Source of the DNA: Isoetes taiwanensis
Taxonomy: Eukaryota > Streptophyta > Lycopodiopsida > Isoetales > Isoetaceae
Assembly: GCA_021234155.1 (NCBI GenBank)
Contig: JAJEKV010000042.1
Span: 2,729,257 to 2,793,256, forward strand
Direction: 5' to 3'
DNA: 64,000 bases
The notes beneath the pieces are model-generated. The model was not told the origin of the DNA. It worked only from the letters and a program-made list of their open reading frames with translations, and did no database searches. Within the stretch, counting starts at the first letter, position 1, and every line of letters starts with the position of its first letter. The translations under genes were made by a program, and so were the position numbers. Shown here piece after piece: positions 1 through 11,515 of this stretch.

Positions 1-1489
1 AGCTCGCTATGGATCCCTAGTACTTGCGCTCAGCAGGGAGCTCCCCCCACTTTGCCACTAACCCCGTTATGTAGTGCTCAGCCGCTCCATAGCCTCCATA
101 TCCTGGTGAGCTCTATGCACAGGCTGCAACTAATAGGAACTACTCCAAATAATGGGAATCTACTCCAAATACCTGCTCTGTAGGACTTCCACCTGCTCCC
201 GGCATCTCAATAGCTCTGCAAGTGATTTGGAGTATGAACAAAGTTCTAGGACTGTTGGAGCCGGAAAATGGCCTAGGATTAGGGTTTGGCCATTAATAGG
301 TTAGGGTTGCCATGTGATGCCACTTAGCTCCAATTGGATGCGTCCGTGTGGCGGGTGCCCAATAGGATTGGGCCATGTGGAAATGGTTCCATACCTAAGG
401 TTGGCTAAGTTATGTAAATAACTTAGCCATGCTCCCTTATCCACACACTACGGTACACAAGGCTACTAAGGTAGGTTTGTATGGTGACGTGGCCTAGAAA
501 TATACGTATTTATACCATATATTTCAGGGGAACGTCATATGTCTTATAAAAAACTGAAGTTACAATCAGTACCTCTCTACCGGTAGCTAAGCTTCTTTAC
601 CGATGCCCTTCTCCTATATTTAGTACGGTAGAATTGCCATATATATAACATCGACAACTTTAGCTTCAGAAAGAAAACTTTATCCAACTTACTGAGTTAA
701 TAGTGCATAGATGTTATAATATATCATGGTTTGAACCTAAACATCCAACTTGTCTAAATTATTTCAAACTTGTTATAATACTCATACAGATCTTTCGTTT
801 ATCTGAGCATAATGAACATGGTTAGTTCCTTCATTATCTTACCCTTTTTTGTAACCGAGCTATCAAGCTGATTAAATTTATATGTATCGAGTATATCTTT
901 GTTCTAAAGATGAATTGGCAGAAAATATAAGGCATTAACAATGAGAGAAGAACATGTTACTAGAAAGGATTATAATTTTACATTCAGTACCAATAGGAAG
1001 GACATGGCAGATAGAACTTGCCAAGCTAGAACACTTCTATTTCATTAAAGAACCGGCATCGTATCAGCCTAGTAAAGAGACAAAATCATATAATATGCAG
1101 ATCAAATTATGCCTTTGCAAATGAAGATAACATCGTATGCAAATTTAAATGATCTTGATGCAGAACTAAGCAAAGATACAAAGCATGACATGCCACATAA
1201 TAGTCAAAATAAATTTCCAACCTTCATGGATTCACCCAAGCAAAACCATTGCAGTTTCTATTTTGAAAAAAAAGGAGGCATTTTGCATATGTATTTGCTA
1301 TTGACACAAAATAATACTCACTGATCCAATGCACATACACCTGAGTGAAGAAAGGAAGAATAACAATATATTAAAATGGAGAAGCATCATGATGATACCA
1401 TGGGTTTGTAGATGGATCACAAAAATCACATAAGCAAACAATGGCACAAGATATCGGAATCACTACAGAGCATATCTATGATTATTGAA
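1..1489. other. Intergenic, no gene seen
   Basis: AT-rich spacer. I see no ORF with recognisable protein features and no RNA gene. The only ORF of note (71 codons near 1.1 kb) has no motif and looks like chance. Confidence 0.6.
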
Positions 1490-2848
1490 AGGAAAATTGT
1501 GTTGCGATGGATTTCTGTATGTTCCAGATTTGCTTCTAGGCTTCGGGTTCTCTAGTCTTGCCATGATTCACCTATGGCCGAACACTTTGGAGTAGCCAAG
1601 TCTCTTGAACTTATTATTCATGAGCATTGCTGGCCTGGACTCCGCTGCTCCGTCAAAGTTTTCATCCGATCCTGTGATATCTACTGACGAGCAAAGGTTT
1701 CGAGACATCTTCCTCATGGTCTTCTTCAGCCACTCCATGTCTTAGTTGGACCTTGAAAAAGTATTTTTATAATTTTATTCCAAAGTTACCACTCTCGAGG
1801 TGTCATGATGCCATCATGGTCATTGTTGATGCTTCTCTAAGATGGCTCATTTTATTCATTGCAACATCACCACCACCAGTAACAGAACATCTGATCTTCT
1901 TCTTCATGAAGTATTAGTCTTCATAGATTGCCAGATATTATTGTCAGTGATCGTGGACCTCAGTTCGTCGCAAGTTTTTGGAAGCGGCTTTTAGAGCTAT
2001 TACATATTTACCGTTCACTGATCTCTGGTCATCATCCAAAAAGTTGGGCAAGCAGATCGCACTAATCAGACCCTGGAACAATATTTGAGGTGCCAGTTAC
2101 TAGTAGGATGATTAGGTTGATTATCTTCTATTACTGAGTTTGCCTATAATAACTCAGTATGTGCTTCCATTGACCGGACTCCATTTTTTTTTAACACTCG
2201 GTCTAGCATCCTCATTGGTCCCTTGGTGACGCTGGAGGTGACTCTGCCAATCCTAGTGCCGTCTCAACTTGAGAAACTCCAGGCTCTTCAATCAGATCTT
2301 CAACACCATCTTCTCCAGGCACAGAAACTCTTTCTGTATTACGCTGATCTACATCGGCAGGAAGCTCTTACATTTCATATTAGTGACATTGTTTGGCTTC
2401 TGCATTTGGATCTTCCTACCTCACGTCCCTGCAACAAGCTTAACCACAGTCGCCTTGGTCCTCACGCATTCTAGCTCGAGCTACCTCCAGCTGTTCATCT
2501 ACATCCAGTATTTAATGTTCCTCTATTGGAACCCTATACATCTAGTTTCCTCCGCCGCCTCCACCAGGAAAAATTGATGATCGGAGTTCGAGCTTCGAGA
2601 AATTTTGGACTCAGTTTCTTCGTCGATGGCTATATTACTTTTTTTTATTAGGACAAATATTCTCCAAGTCAATTACTTCTTTTATTAGGATGGATATTCT
2701 CCAAGTCATTGCACCTGGGAACCTGCCAAGAATCTGACCAACACCCTTGACAAGATTGCGGAGTTCCATCGATGTTACATGAACAAGCCAAATTCGAATA
2801 CACTGACTCCAGTTTTGAAGACTCGGTGCCGTCGTCGGAGAGGGATGG
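1490..2848 (+). mobile_element. Decayed Ty3/gypsy chromovirus: integrase to chromodomain
   Basis: Remnant of the 3' half of a chromodomain-bearing Ty3/gypsy polyprotein. In shifting frames one can read an integrase zinc-binding tail (AEHFGVAKSLELI, then CWPGL, near 1570-1660), the core motif VSDRGPQF with FWKRLL (about 1948-2000), an integrase C-terminal block with AQKL, YAD and VWLL (2223-2470), the usual PAVHLHPVFNV-type linker (2480-2530), and a chromodomain with DGYSPSHCTWEP (2688-2725). Every segment carries stops or frameshifts, so the copy is dead. No reverse transcriptase part is visible upstream, so the copy is also 5'-truncated. The order integrase-linker-chromodomain is diagnostic of chromoviruses; the exact lineage cannot be told by eye. 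Confidence 0.8.
2635..2707 (+). repeat. 37-bp tandem microduplication in the chromodomain
   Basis: A segment ending TATTCTCCAAGTC occurs twice back to back (about 2635-2670 and 2673-2707) with a few differences. The second copy carries the readable chromodomain frame, so the first is an insertion that interrupts it. Confidence 0.7.
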
Positions 2849-3260
2849 TGTGACGACCATATGAATATTATATACAAATATGGTTGTCACATGGATGCAA
2901 AAGGATAGTTGAACAAGACTAAATTCGAACTTGCAACCTTTTAGTTGCAAATTATGAACCTTTGCCAAATACTACTAATACTTATTGAAGATATTTCCTT
3001 GCATCTTTTTTATATGTGAAGTTGTTTTTAGGAGATTCTAGAAAATTTTAGAACCTACATACATGAGCATTAATTGACGTAATCTCGTTCCCTGAATTGG
3101 CGCAATCCGAACCGTTGGACTAGATATATATAAAGAAGCCTTATTCTTATCGAAGCATTCCAGTTCAATGCCAATCTTGAGCCTTCTAGCTCAAGCCCTT
3201 ATATTCTGCTCTTATCTTGTATAGGTCAAACGGTAGGCTCTAGGTAAGTAACGAATATCT
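2849..3260 (+). mobile_element. Probable 3' LTR of the decayed chromovirus
   Basis: Directly after the chromodomain a purine-rich stretch (GGAGAGGGATGG, 2837-2848) is followed by TGTGACGACC, a plausible LTR start. A TATA-like box (TATATATAAAG) lies near 3125-3136, with a T-rich stretch after it. The 3' boundary is uncertain because no partner LTR is in the window. Confidence 0.5.
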
Positions 3261-4803
3261 TATGTACAAGTATTATGGAGAACAGAGAGTGCGATCGAAT
3301 GTTACTATTCAAATTTGTACGCTTACCTGAGGTTATAGATAGTAATCCAGTGGATCCCAAATATATGATGATTCTTGATTTTCAAATATTTTAAGGGGTA
3401 AAACGGCTCCTCGTGGGACCGGGAAATAGAATAAAACTTAGGGATATCTAAAGACATCGGAGAAACAATTCAAGTGAAGACAGATATGGTGGTTATAAGG
3501 GGGAGCAATGGATGAGAACTCAGGTAATAATAGAGGAATTAAATGTTTTACAAGTAGAGGTTTTAAGGAAGTTTAAGAGGTTCACAAGATCAGAGTTTCA
3601 TGATTGCAATTAGAGGAAGTAGGAGCTCGAGAGAGGATCGTAATGAATAAAGAAGAAGCCATAAGCAGGGAAAGGTTCTGTACGTACAAAATTCAAATTC
3701 CTGACGTATAAAGTCACAAAATACATATTTTTTCATTAAAATACGTATTTAACGTATTTAAAACTCGCCGGCCGGAAAAAAAAAAATTTTACCGTCGAAA
3801 AACGGTGAAAACACAGACGTCAACGCAAAAAAAAAAAAAAAAAAATTATTATTATTATTTTTTGGCGTCTGCGAAACCTTAAATCTTGCGTGCTCTATGC
3901 ATGACGTATTTTCGGCGTCAGACGCGATCTGAGGAAGAATTCGGCGTCTGAAATTGAAAAAAAAAAAATTTTTTTTTTTTTGAATTTCAGCGTCTGTAAT
4001 TCTTTCATATCGCTGACGCTAAAAATACTTTCAGCGCACGATCTGAAAGATTCAGCGTCTGTCGCACAGACGATTTTTTTTTATTTACAGACGTAAAAAT
4101 TTTCAGCGACGCTTTCACGTTGTTTTCGCGTACGCGAAAATCTTCCGACGCTGGAATTTTTTTTGCCGTATTTTTTACGTTTTATACGGCAAATATGTGC
4201 CGTATCATACAATTCATACGTATTCTGTATAAAACGTACAATGTATTGAACCTATCCCTGGCCATAAGTGAATATGCATTGCTGGAGTTCTTGTACAAGC
4301 TCAAGAAAGAGGTTATTAGGTGTGTAGCATTAGAGAAATTATTAAGAAAGCAGAAAGGTGGGAAAATAACAGCTTGAAATCTTACTTCACCGCATGATAT
4401 GAATTGTTTACAACATATATTATAATTCAGGAGAGGCAAAGCAAGGGGGTGCAAAGGGATAGCTGCAAAATGATGCACAAGAGGATAAGAATATTATGGG
4501 CATGAAAGGATGTTATAGCACACAATTTTAGACACCTCAACGGCTACAGAAGTTGGATATTAAAATTGATTTTTGAATCTATAATATCTTGATTATATAA
4601 ATACATAAATATGCATAAAAAAATAAAAATTCAAAAAACACACCAAAACACACCAAAACAAAGATTTTAATTTTTTTTTTTTAATGCATACAAAATGGGG
4701 CTGCCCGCAGCCACGTTGATGAGCACGCACTTCCTTCCTAAGAAAAAATATGCATCGCCCGGGGATTGATTCACAGGCAGCACAACCTCCTTCAAGCTCC
4801 CCT
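3261..4803. other. AT-rich spacer with dispersed CGTCTG/CAGACG repeats
   Basis: No gene. From about 3700 to 4200 the sequence alternates A/T homopolymer runs with repeated CGTCTG, CAGACG, GCGTC and TACGT motifs in both orientations. The best structured part is an imperfect inverted repeat at 3944-3996 (CTGAAATT and a run of A, answered by a run of T and AATTTCAG). This could be a decayed MITE or a low-complexity patch. Confidence 0.5.
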
Positions 4804-5389
4804 TGTTTAGGGTCTGGGTTCGGGATCTCCTATAAGACAGCCCTCTGTGAGGACCCTTGGATCAAACAGGAGAATCCTGGCTGAGTGTCACGCGGGATTT
4901 TACAAAGGAACAGAAAGAGGGAAACAGGAAAGAACAACAACAACAACAGTGAAGATAACGATGCTTCCTTTGATATCACTGAGTGTACATGAGCTCTCGA
5001 AAATCGAGAGAAAGACTAGAGACAATGACTAAAACTCATCTAAAAACCTGAGTTCTAACTCTACTCATATATATAGTACAACGGCCTTGGGCCCAAAATA
5101 GATGTTTGGCAGCTCTCGCTACCAACTCCTGAATCAAAGCCTGATTTCCCGGAAATCTTGCAGTGCCTTCTTTATGTGCCTGGAATCACGCGAAGTGCTG
5201 ACTGTACTTCTGCAAGGTCGTCATTTATCTGTTCTCTGTCTCTTCTTTGGCGTGGTCTTTGTCGTGGTCTTCGGCATGGTCTTCGGAGGGGGTCTACTTC
5301 CTGATGGTTGACCTTGACCTGGTGTCTTATTCCTGCCCTGATCCGTGGTGTGCATGAATAGTCCTATACCAGGACGTACAGGACTAACA
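4804..5389 (-). mobile_element. 586-bp LTR (3' LTR) of a gypsy element
   Basis: Read on the minus strand it runs TGTTAGTCC to CTAAACA, the TG...CA ends of an LTR. It is homologous over its full length to the plus-strand LTR at 53937-54522, and both copies are 586 bp. A TATA-like run (TATATATGAG) sits mid-LTR in both copies. A polypurine tract lies immediately inside it, which makes this the 3' LTR. The distal flank (below 4804) shows no further homology to the other copy, confirming the end. Confidence 0.85.
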
Positions 5390-6734
5390 CTCCCCCCCAC
5401 CAAATGACACTCAGGGGAGAGAAAAGGGGGAACAGATTCAGGAGGCGGGAACCCAGCAACAGAAAAATCATCTTGTCTGGTATGGGGGCGGTTGCCTGAG
5501 TGGTAGGTCGTGATAAGCTCCTGTCGTTCCTTAAGAGCCTCGGGAGTATTGAGGCCAATTACCGGAGTGGCATCGATGAGAAAGTCAGACTGCACCATGT
5601 CTTCAAGGGCATGGTGAGCCTCCGCATGGACATATTGGCACTCCATCAGAAGACAGGTCTGAAGGTCAAAGGCACTGGCACTTGCATTATGGTTGCAATA
5701 ATAAATAGGGCGCTTCCATGCAAGAGAACACAACAGAAGGCACTTCAAAGCAGTACAAAAATCGGTTTGACAGTGAACATAAGGATTCGGGGAGGTGGCA
5801 GCATGCTCCAAGAACTGAGTGAGACCCCAGACAGCGTGAGTAGGCGTCTGCCAGCCTCTTTCATTGGGGATATAGATCCAATTGCTAGTGCGTTCCAAGC
5901 TATCCCCTTCTGGCCAGATAGAGCTGCGAACAAAGCGTGGATCCCACCTGAGATCAGTGGAAATCTGAGCGGGAGTCCAGTCAGCGTGCCCATCCAGAAC
6001 CTTGGTCCAAAAGGGGAGACGCCAGTCAAAGGTGAGATAGCGACGTCGTGGTGGCGCTCCCAGAGATGCATACGGATGAGTATCTGGTTGGGGCTGCATT
6101 GTGGGCTTCTGAGCCTGCTCTCTAAATTCTCGAACTAGATCAACATCCAACGTTTGACACCATTGTTCCCAGTCGGAACAAGGAAGCATACTGTGTACAG
6201 GGGGGGAAACCCATTCCGTGGGGGCAGTGTGGCTGTCCAGATATACACGCAGAGTATTATATTCGCCAAGATGTTGCAAATAAATTTGGGCAAATTGAAT
6301 ATCCATGTCCTCGGACAAGTTCTTTCAGACTTGTTGCAGAGTTTCTGCAATCCAGAGAGGAAGATGATTAGCAAGTTCTGGCATATACTCCTCTTCGAAT
6401 GATGTGGCTTGAGTTGGATCTTGCAAATGTTTGTTCTCTGGTAACAACAACCATTGAGCATGTTCATTTCCACTGAATACCCGGTTGGGTCCATCATTGA
6501 ACTTGTCCATGGTATCCGCCAGATAGAAATCATGAAGGACATAAGACATCGGTTGTACCAGGCAGAAGATAAAAAATTTAGGATCGTCACAAGTGAGGAG
6601 GACAAAAGGAAGGAAATGGAGAAGATATATAGAGGGTAATTTTGGAAAAGCTGCAAGGGAACACCCATCCGACGCCACACTAAGGCCTTTTTGCAAGCCA
6701 GGCAGGCTGTAGCATAAGTCATCGGTGGGTGCAA
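5221..6734 (-). pseudogene. Non-pol ORF (ORF3) of gypsy element, running into the LTR
   Basis: A long minus-strand frame from about 6696 to 5221 (492 codons) is broken by a single TGA at 6325-6327; an alternative N-terminus in another frame reaches 6734. The product has no gag, protease, RT, RNase H or integrase motif and no domain I recognise. It is rich in Trp, His and Pro, has a hydrophobic stretch near the N-terminus, and ends in a Gln/Lys/Pro-rich tail with a basic cluster KKRQRTDK that resembles a nuclear localisation signal. The last 56 codons lie inside the LTR, after the polypurine tract. The same tail (with KRRRSDK) is encoded at the start of the other family LTR at 53937-54108, so the reading frame is conserved between copies. 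Position between pol and 3' LTR matches the extra ORFs known in some plant Ty3/gypsy lineages. Function unknown. Confidence 0.65.
5390..5403 (-). other. Polypurine tract
   Basis: On the minus strand, GGTGGGGGGGAG abuts the LTR start TGTTAG. This is the expected plus-strand primer position for reverse transcription and fixes the LTR boundary. The same nucleotides are also translated by the overlapping non-pol ORF. Confidence 0.8.
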
Positions 6735-7289
6735 AAGAAAAAGAAAGAAAGAGGAAGGGAAATTTTATAATCCAGGTTTCTAAGAATTTAACAGGAACCC
6801 TAGACGGACATATGTAATAGGAATGGAGAAACAGAAATATGTAAGGGCTTAACTCAATATTATAGCTAAACAGGAAAACTTTAATAAAAATATGTTCTTT
6901 CCAAATTTTGAGTTAAAATAAAAGTAAAGTATTCAACTGAGTGGATGAGTACAAACAAGGCAGATGCAGAGGTAAATAAATCAGAATAAGAAAAGAACTC
7001 TCAATAAGGCAACACCTTCAAATTATGATCTAGAAACTTGTTAAACAAGGTCTATGGATATAAGGGCATTAATGCCATCGATCCGAGCGATCAGATCGGA
7101 ATTCTCGAATGGACGAGCATGCATCTCTCCCATGCATGCATGCATTGCATGCATTTTCTGGGGCTCTGGTTCGTTTGGGGATCACGATTTCTTGCAGGTT
7201 CTTCATCGACATCTCATCGGCATTTTCTCCTCTCTCAGCAGTTCCCTTGACTCCCACCTGCCCTCCCTTCATGTGTATATTATTATAAA
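6735..7289. other. Spacer, no gene seen
   Basis: AT-rich sequence upstream of the ORF3 fragment. If it is the internal region of that retroelement, it shows no recognisable pol remains. A run of GCATG repeats lies near 7128-7153. Confidence 0.45.
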
Positions 7290-7570
7290 TGTTGTTTTTT
7301 GTCGTGTGGCACGCATGACCAGCCCCTCGCTTTTCGAGGTTTTTTCTCTATTGGTTTTTTGTTGGTGATATGCAGGTCCAGGGTGATGCGTGACTTCGGT
7401 ATTCTCTGTGGAGCATGGTTTTTTTTTTTTTTTGTGGGAACGTTTAGCAGCCTTGCATTGTCCAGGCCCCTTGCCGAGATCTTATCCTTAGGGTTTTTCC
7501 TTGAAAACCCAAAAAGGCTGGGTTTTTTAATCCCGGCAATAAACTCTTGGCAGGTACACTAGGCAATATC
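7290..7570 (+). mobile_element. LINE 3'-end fragment
   Basis: The block GGTTTTTCC-TTGAAAACCC followed by GGGTTTTTTAATCCCGG (about 7489-7540) matches the 3' untranslated end of the LINE at 41.6-45.2 kb (CCCTCGAAAACCC ... GGGGGTTTTTTAATCCGGG near 45068-45108). No coding part precedes it, as expected for a heavily 5'-truncated LINE insertion. Confidence 0.45.
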
Positions 7571-8224
7571 TGTAGCACACAATTTTATTTGGGGTCCAGG
7601 TGCTATAGCTGGATATTCTCTATGTTTTTCATTTTTTGGGTAGCCTGCGATGTGCAGCTACCCACTCTATACCATTGTAGAAAAACTGTTGAGATGAATG
7701 AAAAGCCGCGAGCCCTTATTTGAGAATTAAATATATAAAGTCTCAATCGAGTATGGTGGAAGCTGAGCTCCCATTACTATTGGCACCAAAAAGATCCCGG
7801 GTCCAATGGGAGTAAAAAGACTCTAAAACTTCTTCCTTATTTACTTTCTACTTCTACCTTATTTTTGCATAGGTTCATGACAACTTCTACCTTTCATGCA
7901 ATACCTCGTGAGCATCTTCAATAGAGATTGCAAGCACCTGCGGTTCCATAAGGTCTTTAAAACGCAGTTTATAAGCTCTATAAAGGAGTGTTTTCTAAGT
8001 TTTTGGCACCAGATATTCAAATGAATAGCAACATTGGAGTACTAGTAATGGTGCCTAGCTTTGCTGGGCATGAGTTGGAAGTCTGTAAATGTTTTGATCG
8101 CAATTATTATAGCTTAAAAAATGGAGCCCAATGTTGCTGGGCATAGTTAGGAACTATAACTGATACATTAAAGCAATTGTTAAATGAATTCACGTTCTTA
8201 AAATCACACAATTAAGAGCATTCG
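7571..8224. other. Spacer, no gene seen
   Basis: AT-rich sequence with no motif I can support. Confidence 0.5.
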
Positions 8225-9065
8225 ACCACATTTCCATTCCCCCTTCCTTTTTACCTTTTTTTTTTTTTGCCTTTCCCTGGTTCTCTCTCTCTTTTCTTTT
8301 TCTCTCTTCTTTCCATTTTTCCATTTACCTTTTTTCTTTTTCCATTATTCGATTTCTCCCATCTCCCTTTTCCCCTCTTTGTCTTCTCCTTCTCCGTTTT
8401 TCCTTTTCTGTTTTCGCATTCTTTTTTCTCCCATTTCTGTTTGCTCTCTCCTTTCTCTTTTTCCCCCTTTTTTTTCCTTTTCTTTGACCCTTTTCCATTT
8501 TCCATTCCTCGTTTTTCTCTTTTCTTTTTATATTTTCCTCTTCCATTTTGTACCCCGCACCTCCCCTTCCTATTTTCCCATTTTACCATTATTTTCCCCA
8601 TTTTTCCGTTTGCTCTTCCCCACGCTTCCTTTTTCTCATCAATTCAATTCCTCTTTTTCCTTTTTTCCTTCCCTTTTCCTCTTCCTTCTTCTCTTCCCCC
8701 TTTTCCCCCTTCTTTCCTTTCCCTTTTCCTCTTACTCTTTCCCAATGTCCCTTTTCACTCCCTCCCTCTTTCCTTTCCCTTTTCTCTTCCCTTCTCTCCA
8801 CCCTTTTCCTTTTCCTCATCCTCTTTTTTCGTGCCCTTTTTCCTTTTCTTTTCCTCCCGTCTTCGCCCTTTCCCTCTTCCCCTTTTCTTAGTATCATTTT
8901 TTCCTTCCCTATCTCCCTTTCTTTTTCTTTTATTTTTCCCCTTTCTTTCCCTTCACATGTGCTCTTTTCCCTTGCTTTTCCTTTTTCCCTCTTTCCCTCC
9001 CCCCCGGGCCTTTTTGCCCTTCACTTTTTTCTTCTCTCTTTCCTTTTCCTTTTTCACTTGCTCTT
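8225..9065 (+). repeat. 840-bp polypyrimidine tract
   Basis: The plus strand is almost all C and T (TTTTCC, CCCTTT and similar words), with few purines for about 840 bp. It yields long ORFs on both strands (Phe/Pro/Ser/Leu on plus, Lys/Glu/Arg/Gly on minus) that are composition artefacts. Such mirror-rich homopyrimidine sequence can adopt triplex DNA; that is known behaviour of the class, not something shown here. Confidence 0.85.
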
Positions 9066-9344
9066 AAGAGATCAGAGCATGACCAATCACATTGGTGGGA
9101 AGTCGTGCGATAAATCTCGGTCTTCGGATGCAATTAGACGATCTCAGCCGTCCAAATTAAGGCTTGATTCATGACATACTTACTTACGCTATAACTTTAT
9201 AATATAAGAAGATGTTAGGGTCAGGGACATCTGCTCGAACTTAAAACAAAGATTTGGGATTAACTCAAGTGAAGAAATTTCTGAAAGATAATCTGGCTTA
9301 TCAGTGATGGATTTTGTATAACTATGATATTGTATTTATTATGT

Positions 9345-9575
9345 AGCATAATAATGGGGGTTTTTTTGTGTTTTTGCACGCTTTTCACAAAGGTTTTCCT
9401 AAGATTTCGGCGGCGATTGAATGGATGTACTAATGCATTACATCTAGAGTGCACCATTTCTTAGTCGATTGATTTAGCTTTTTTTTCAATGGCCCAACAT
9501 CCAAGGGCTCACAACAAAAGCCCTCTTTTTTTATTTTAGGGCTGAACATGCAAGCCTCGTGGATAGCATTTCAAG
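9345..9575 (+). repeat. Direct repeat copy 1 (~230 bp)
   Basis: Near-identical to 11287-11515 in the same orientation. Shared landmarks are CACAAAGGTTTTCCTAAGAT, ATTGAATGGATGTACTAAT, CCAACATCCAAGGGCTCACA and GGCTGAACATGCAAGCCTC. The two copies bracket the ~200-bp tandem repeats. No coding potential. Confidence 0.8.
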
Positions 9576-9689
9576 GCAAGCAAAAACCATTTTAGGTTTT
9601 ATTCCTTCTTGATTCTATTTTCTTTTTGCGAGGGATCGGCGGTGAAGGCAAAGGATGAACTCCTTTTCGGACGAGAGGTTGGGTGCAGT

Positions 9690-10570
9690 GGGTGTATGAA
9701 ATCAAAGCGAGAAAAGGTAGCTCAAGTGCATATTCAGAACGTTTTGTTAGTATAGAAAAGAAATAATTCCGGTACCTTGCTCTGCAGAGGTCGACATCCC
9801 AAAGGAAGAACCAGAGAAATCGGAGTACCAAAGGGAAAGTTTTTGAGAAATCAAAACTCAATGGTTTGCCCATCCAGATTCCCGGGAATATACATGGGGA
9901 AGCGCGGTTGGAAAGGGAAGGTAGTTCAAGTCATTTTATAATCATTTGTTGTTTAAAGAAGGGAATAATTTGCGGTATCATCACACCGGAAGTCAACATA
10001 CCAAAGGAAGAAGCCAAAGGCCGGGGCATCGGGGAGGATGTAATGGAGAAGTCCAAAATTAATTGTTTTCGGTTAAATTTTGTCGAGGAACGCATGGAGA
10101 AGTGCATTCATCATGCGAAAGAAAGGTAGCTTAATTGCATTCTATGATAAGTTAGTTTGAAGAGGGAATAATTTTCAACATCATTGCTCCTCTAGAAATC
10201 AATATGCCAAGCGGGGAAACCACCGGACATCAGAGTGTCAAGAGGAGGTGACCGAGAATATGCTTACCTGGTCTGGCTGCCGGGAATATGCATGGGGAAG
10301 TGCATTATCGTTTTGAAAGAAAGGTAGCTCAAGAGCATTTTATGATTTAGTTTAAGCAAGGAATAATTTCCATACTGCAGAAAATATACTAAGAGAAGCG
10401 GCCACGGACATGAACATCGCGAGGAGGTAATTGAGAAGTCAAAGCTTAATTGTTTGCCAATTACGCGCGGAATATGCATGGAAAAGTGCATTACTATCTG
10501 GAAAGAAAGGTATTTCACGTGCATTTCATGACTGATAAGATAGTTCAAAGGAAGGAATAATTGCGCGGGG
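9690..10570 (+). repeat. Five diverged ~200-bp tandem repeats
   Basis: The anchor GGTAGCTCAAGTGCAT and its variants recurs near 9716, 9920, 10126, 10323 and 10508. A second anchor, GAATATGCATGGGGAAGTGC, recurs near 9886, 10088, 10282 and 10470, and a third, GGAATAATTT, accompanies each unit. Spacing is about 185-206 bp. The units are diverged, so this is an old satellite-like array. It is not coding. Confidence 0.75.
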
Positions 10571-11286
10571 TTTTTGCACTAGCAAAAGGTATTGGCTTCG
10601 CGGGGTGTTGGCCAGGAATATAAAGCTTCGAAAAATCAGTTCCGTTGAGGCCTTGCCTTTATGTAACCCGTGGAGAAACTTGTGTTGATCTGTTACAACC
10701 CCGATAACACATGCTTTGAGCTAAGATAATAGAAGGCAACTTCGGGTACAATACTCATTTAGGTGCTTTGCTTGTTTTTTTTTAAGACACCGTAGCTGTT
10801 AACTTTCACTATTGTTACGAGGGCTGTTATTTATATGCTGAGGATGATTTGTTTGCAATAGAAGATGGCTTCCAAGAAATGATGTTAATATTAGTAGGAC
10901 CTATTATATCTTTGCAAAGGCGTTTGTTTACAAAATTTAAGATGGCTTCAATTCATATCGATAATTTGCATGACTCAACCAAAATTTATGTTGTGGTGAA
11001 TGGAAAGTATTCTTCTTTCATTTCTAGCCTAGTTTTGTTTAACAAAATATACCACTTTCGCACATGATTATCCTATATTAGCGTGTTGTTGTGAAGGAGG
11101 GAGGCTGGGGGAGGAGAGCTTTTCCGAGGACTTGCTATAGGACTAGGTTGCATACTTGTTGGGACAAGGTTGCACCCATCTAGGTTATATTAATGAGGCA
11201 CAAAAAGTACTTGAAAAAAATGGCCGAGAAGGATTGGGTATCATAGAATGTGATTCTTGCAGGGATATCTTGAACATGAATATGTA
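10571..11286. other. Spacer, no gene seen
   Basis: AT-rich. A 72-codon ORF (10849-11067) has no recognisable feature. Confidence 0.5.
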
Positions 11287-11515
11287 GCATAATAACAGGG
11301 GTTTTCTTTTGTGTTTTTATGCGCTTTTTCACAAAGGTTTTCCTAAGATTTCATAGGCGTATTGAATGGATGTACTAATCATTGCATCTAGAGTGCACCA
11401 TTCTTAGTCATTGATTTAGCTTTTTGTTTTCAATGGTCCAACATCCAAGGGCTCACAACAAAAAGCCCCTCTTTTATTTTAGGGGCTGAACATGCAAGCC
11501 TCATGGATAGCATTT
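11287..11515 (+). repeat. Direct repeat copy 2 (~230 bp)
   Basis: Second copy of the 9345-9575 repeat, same orientation, 1.94 kb downstream, differing by small indels and substitutions. Confidence 0.8.

Noticed and set aside
5500-6138. 212-codon plus-strand ORF
   Set aside because: Antisense shadow of ORF3. The minus frame has the conserved partner in the other LTR, the plus frame does not.
8251-9174. Long ORFs on both strands (Phe/Pro/Ser-rich and Lys/Glu/Arg-rich)
   Set aside because: They come from the polypyrimidine tract; the composition alone prevents stop codons.
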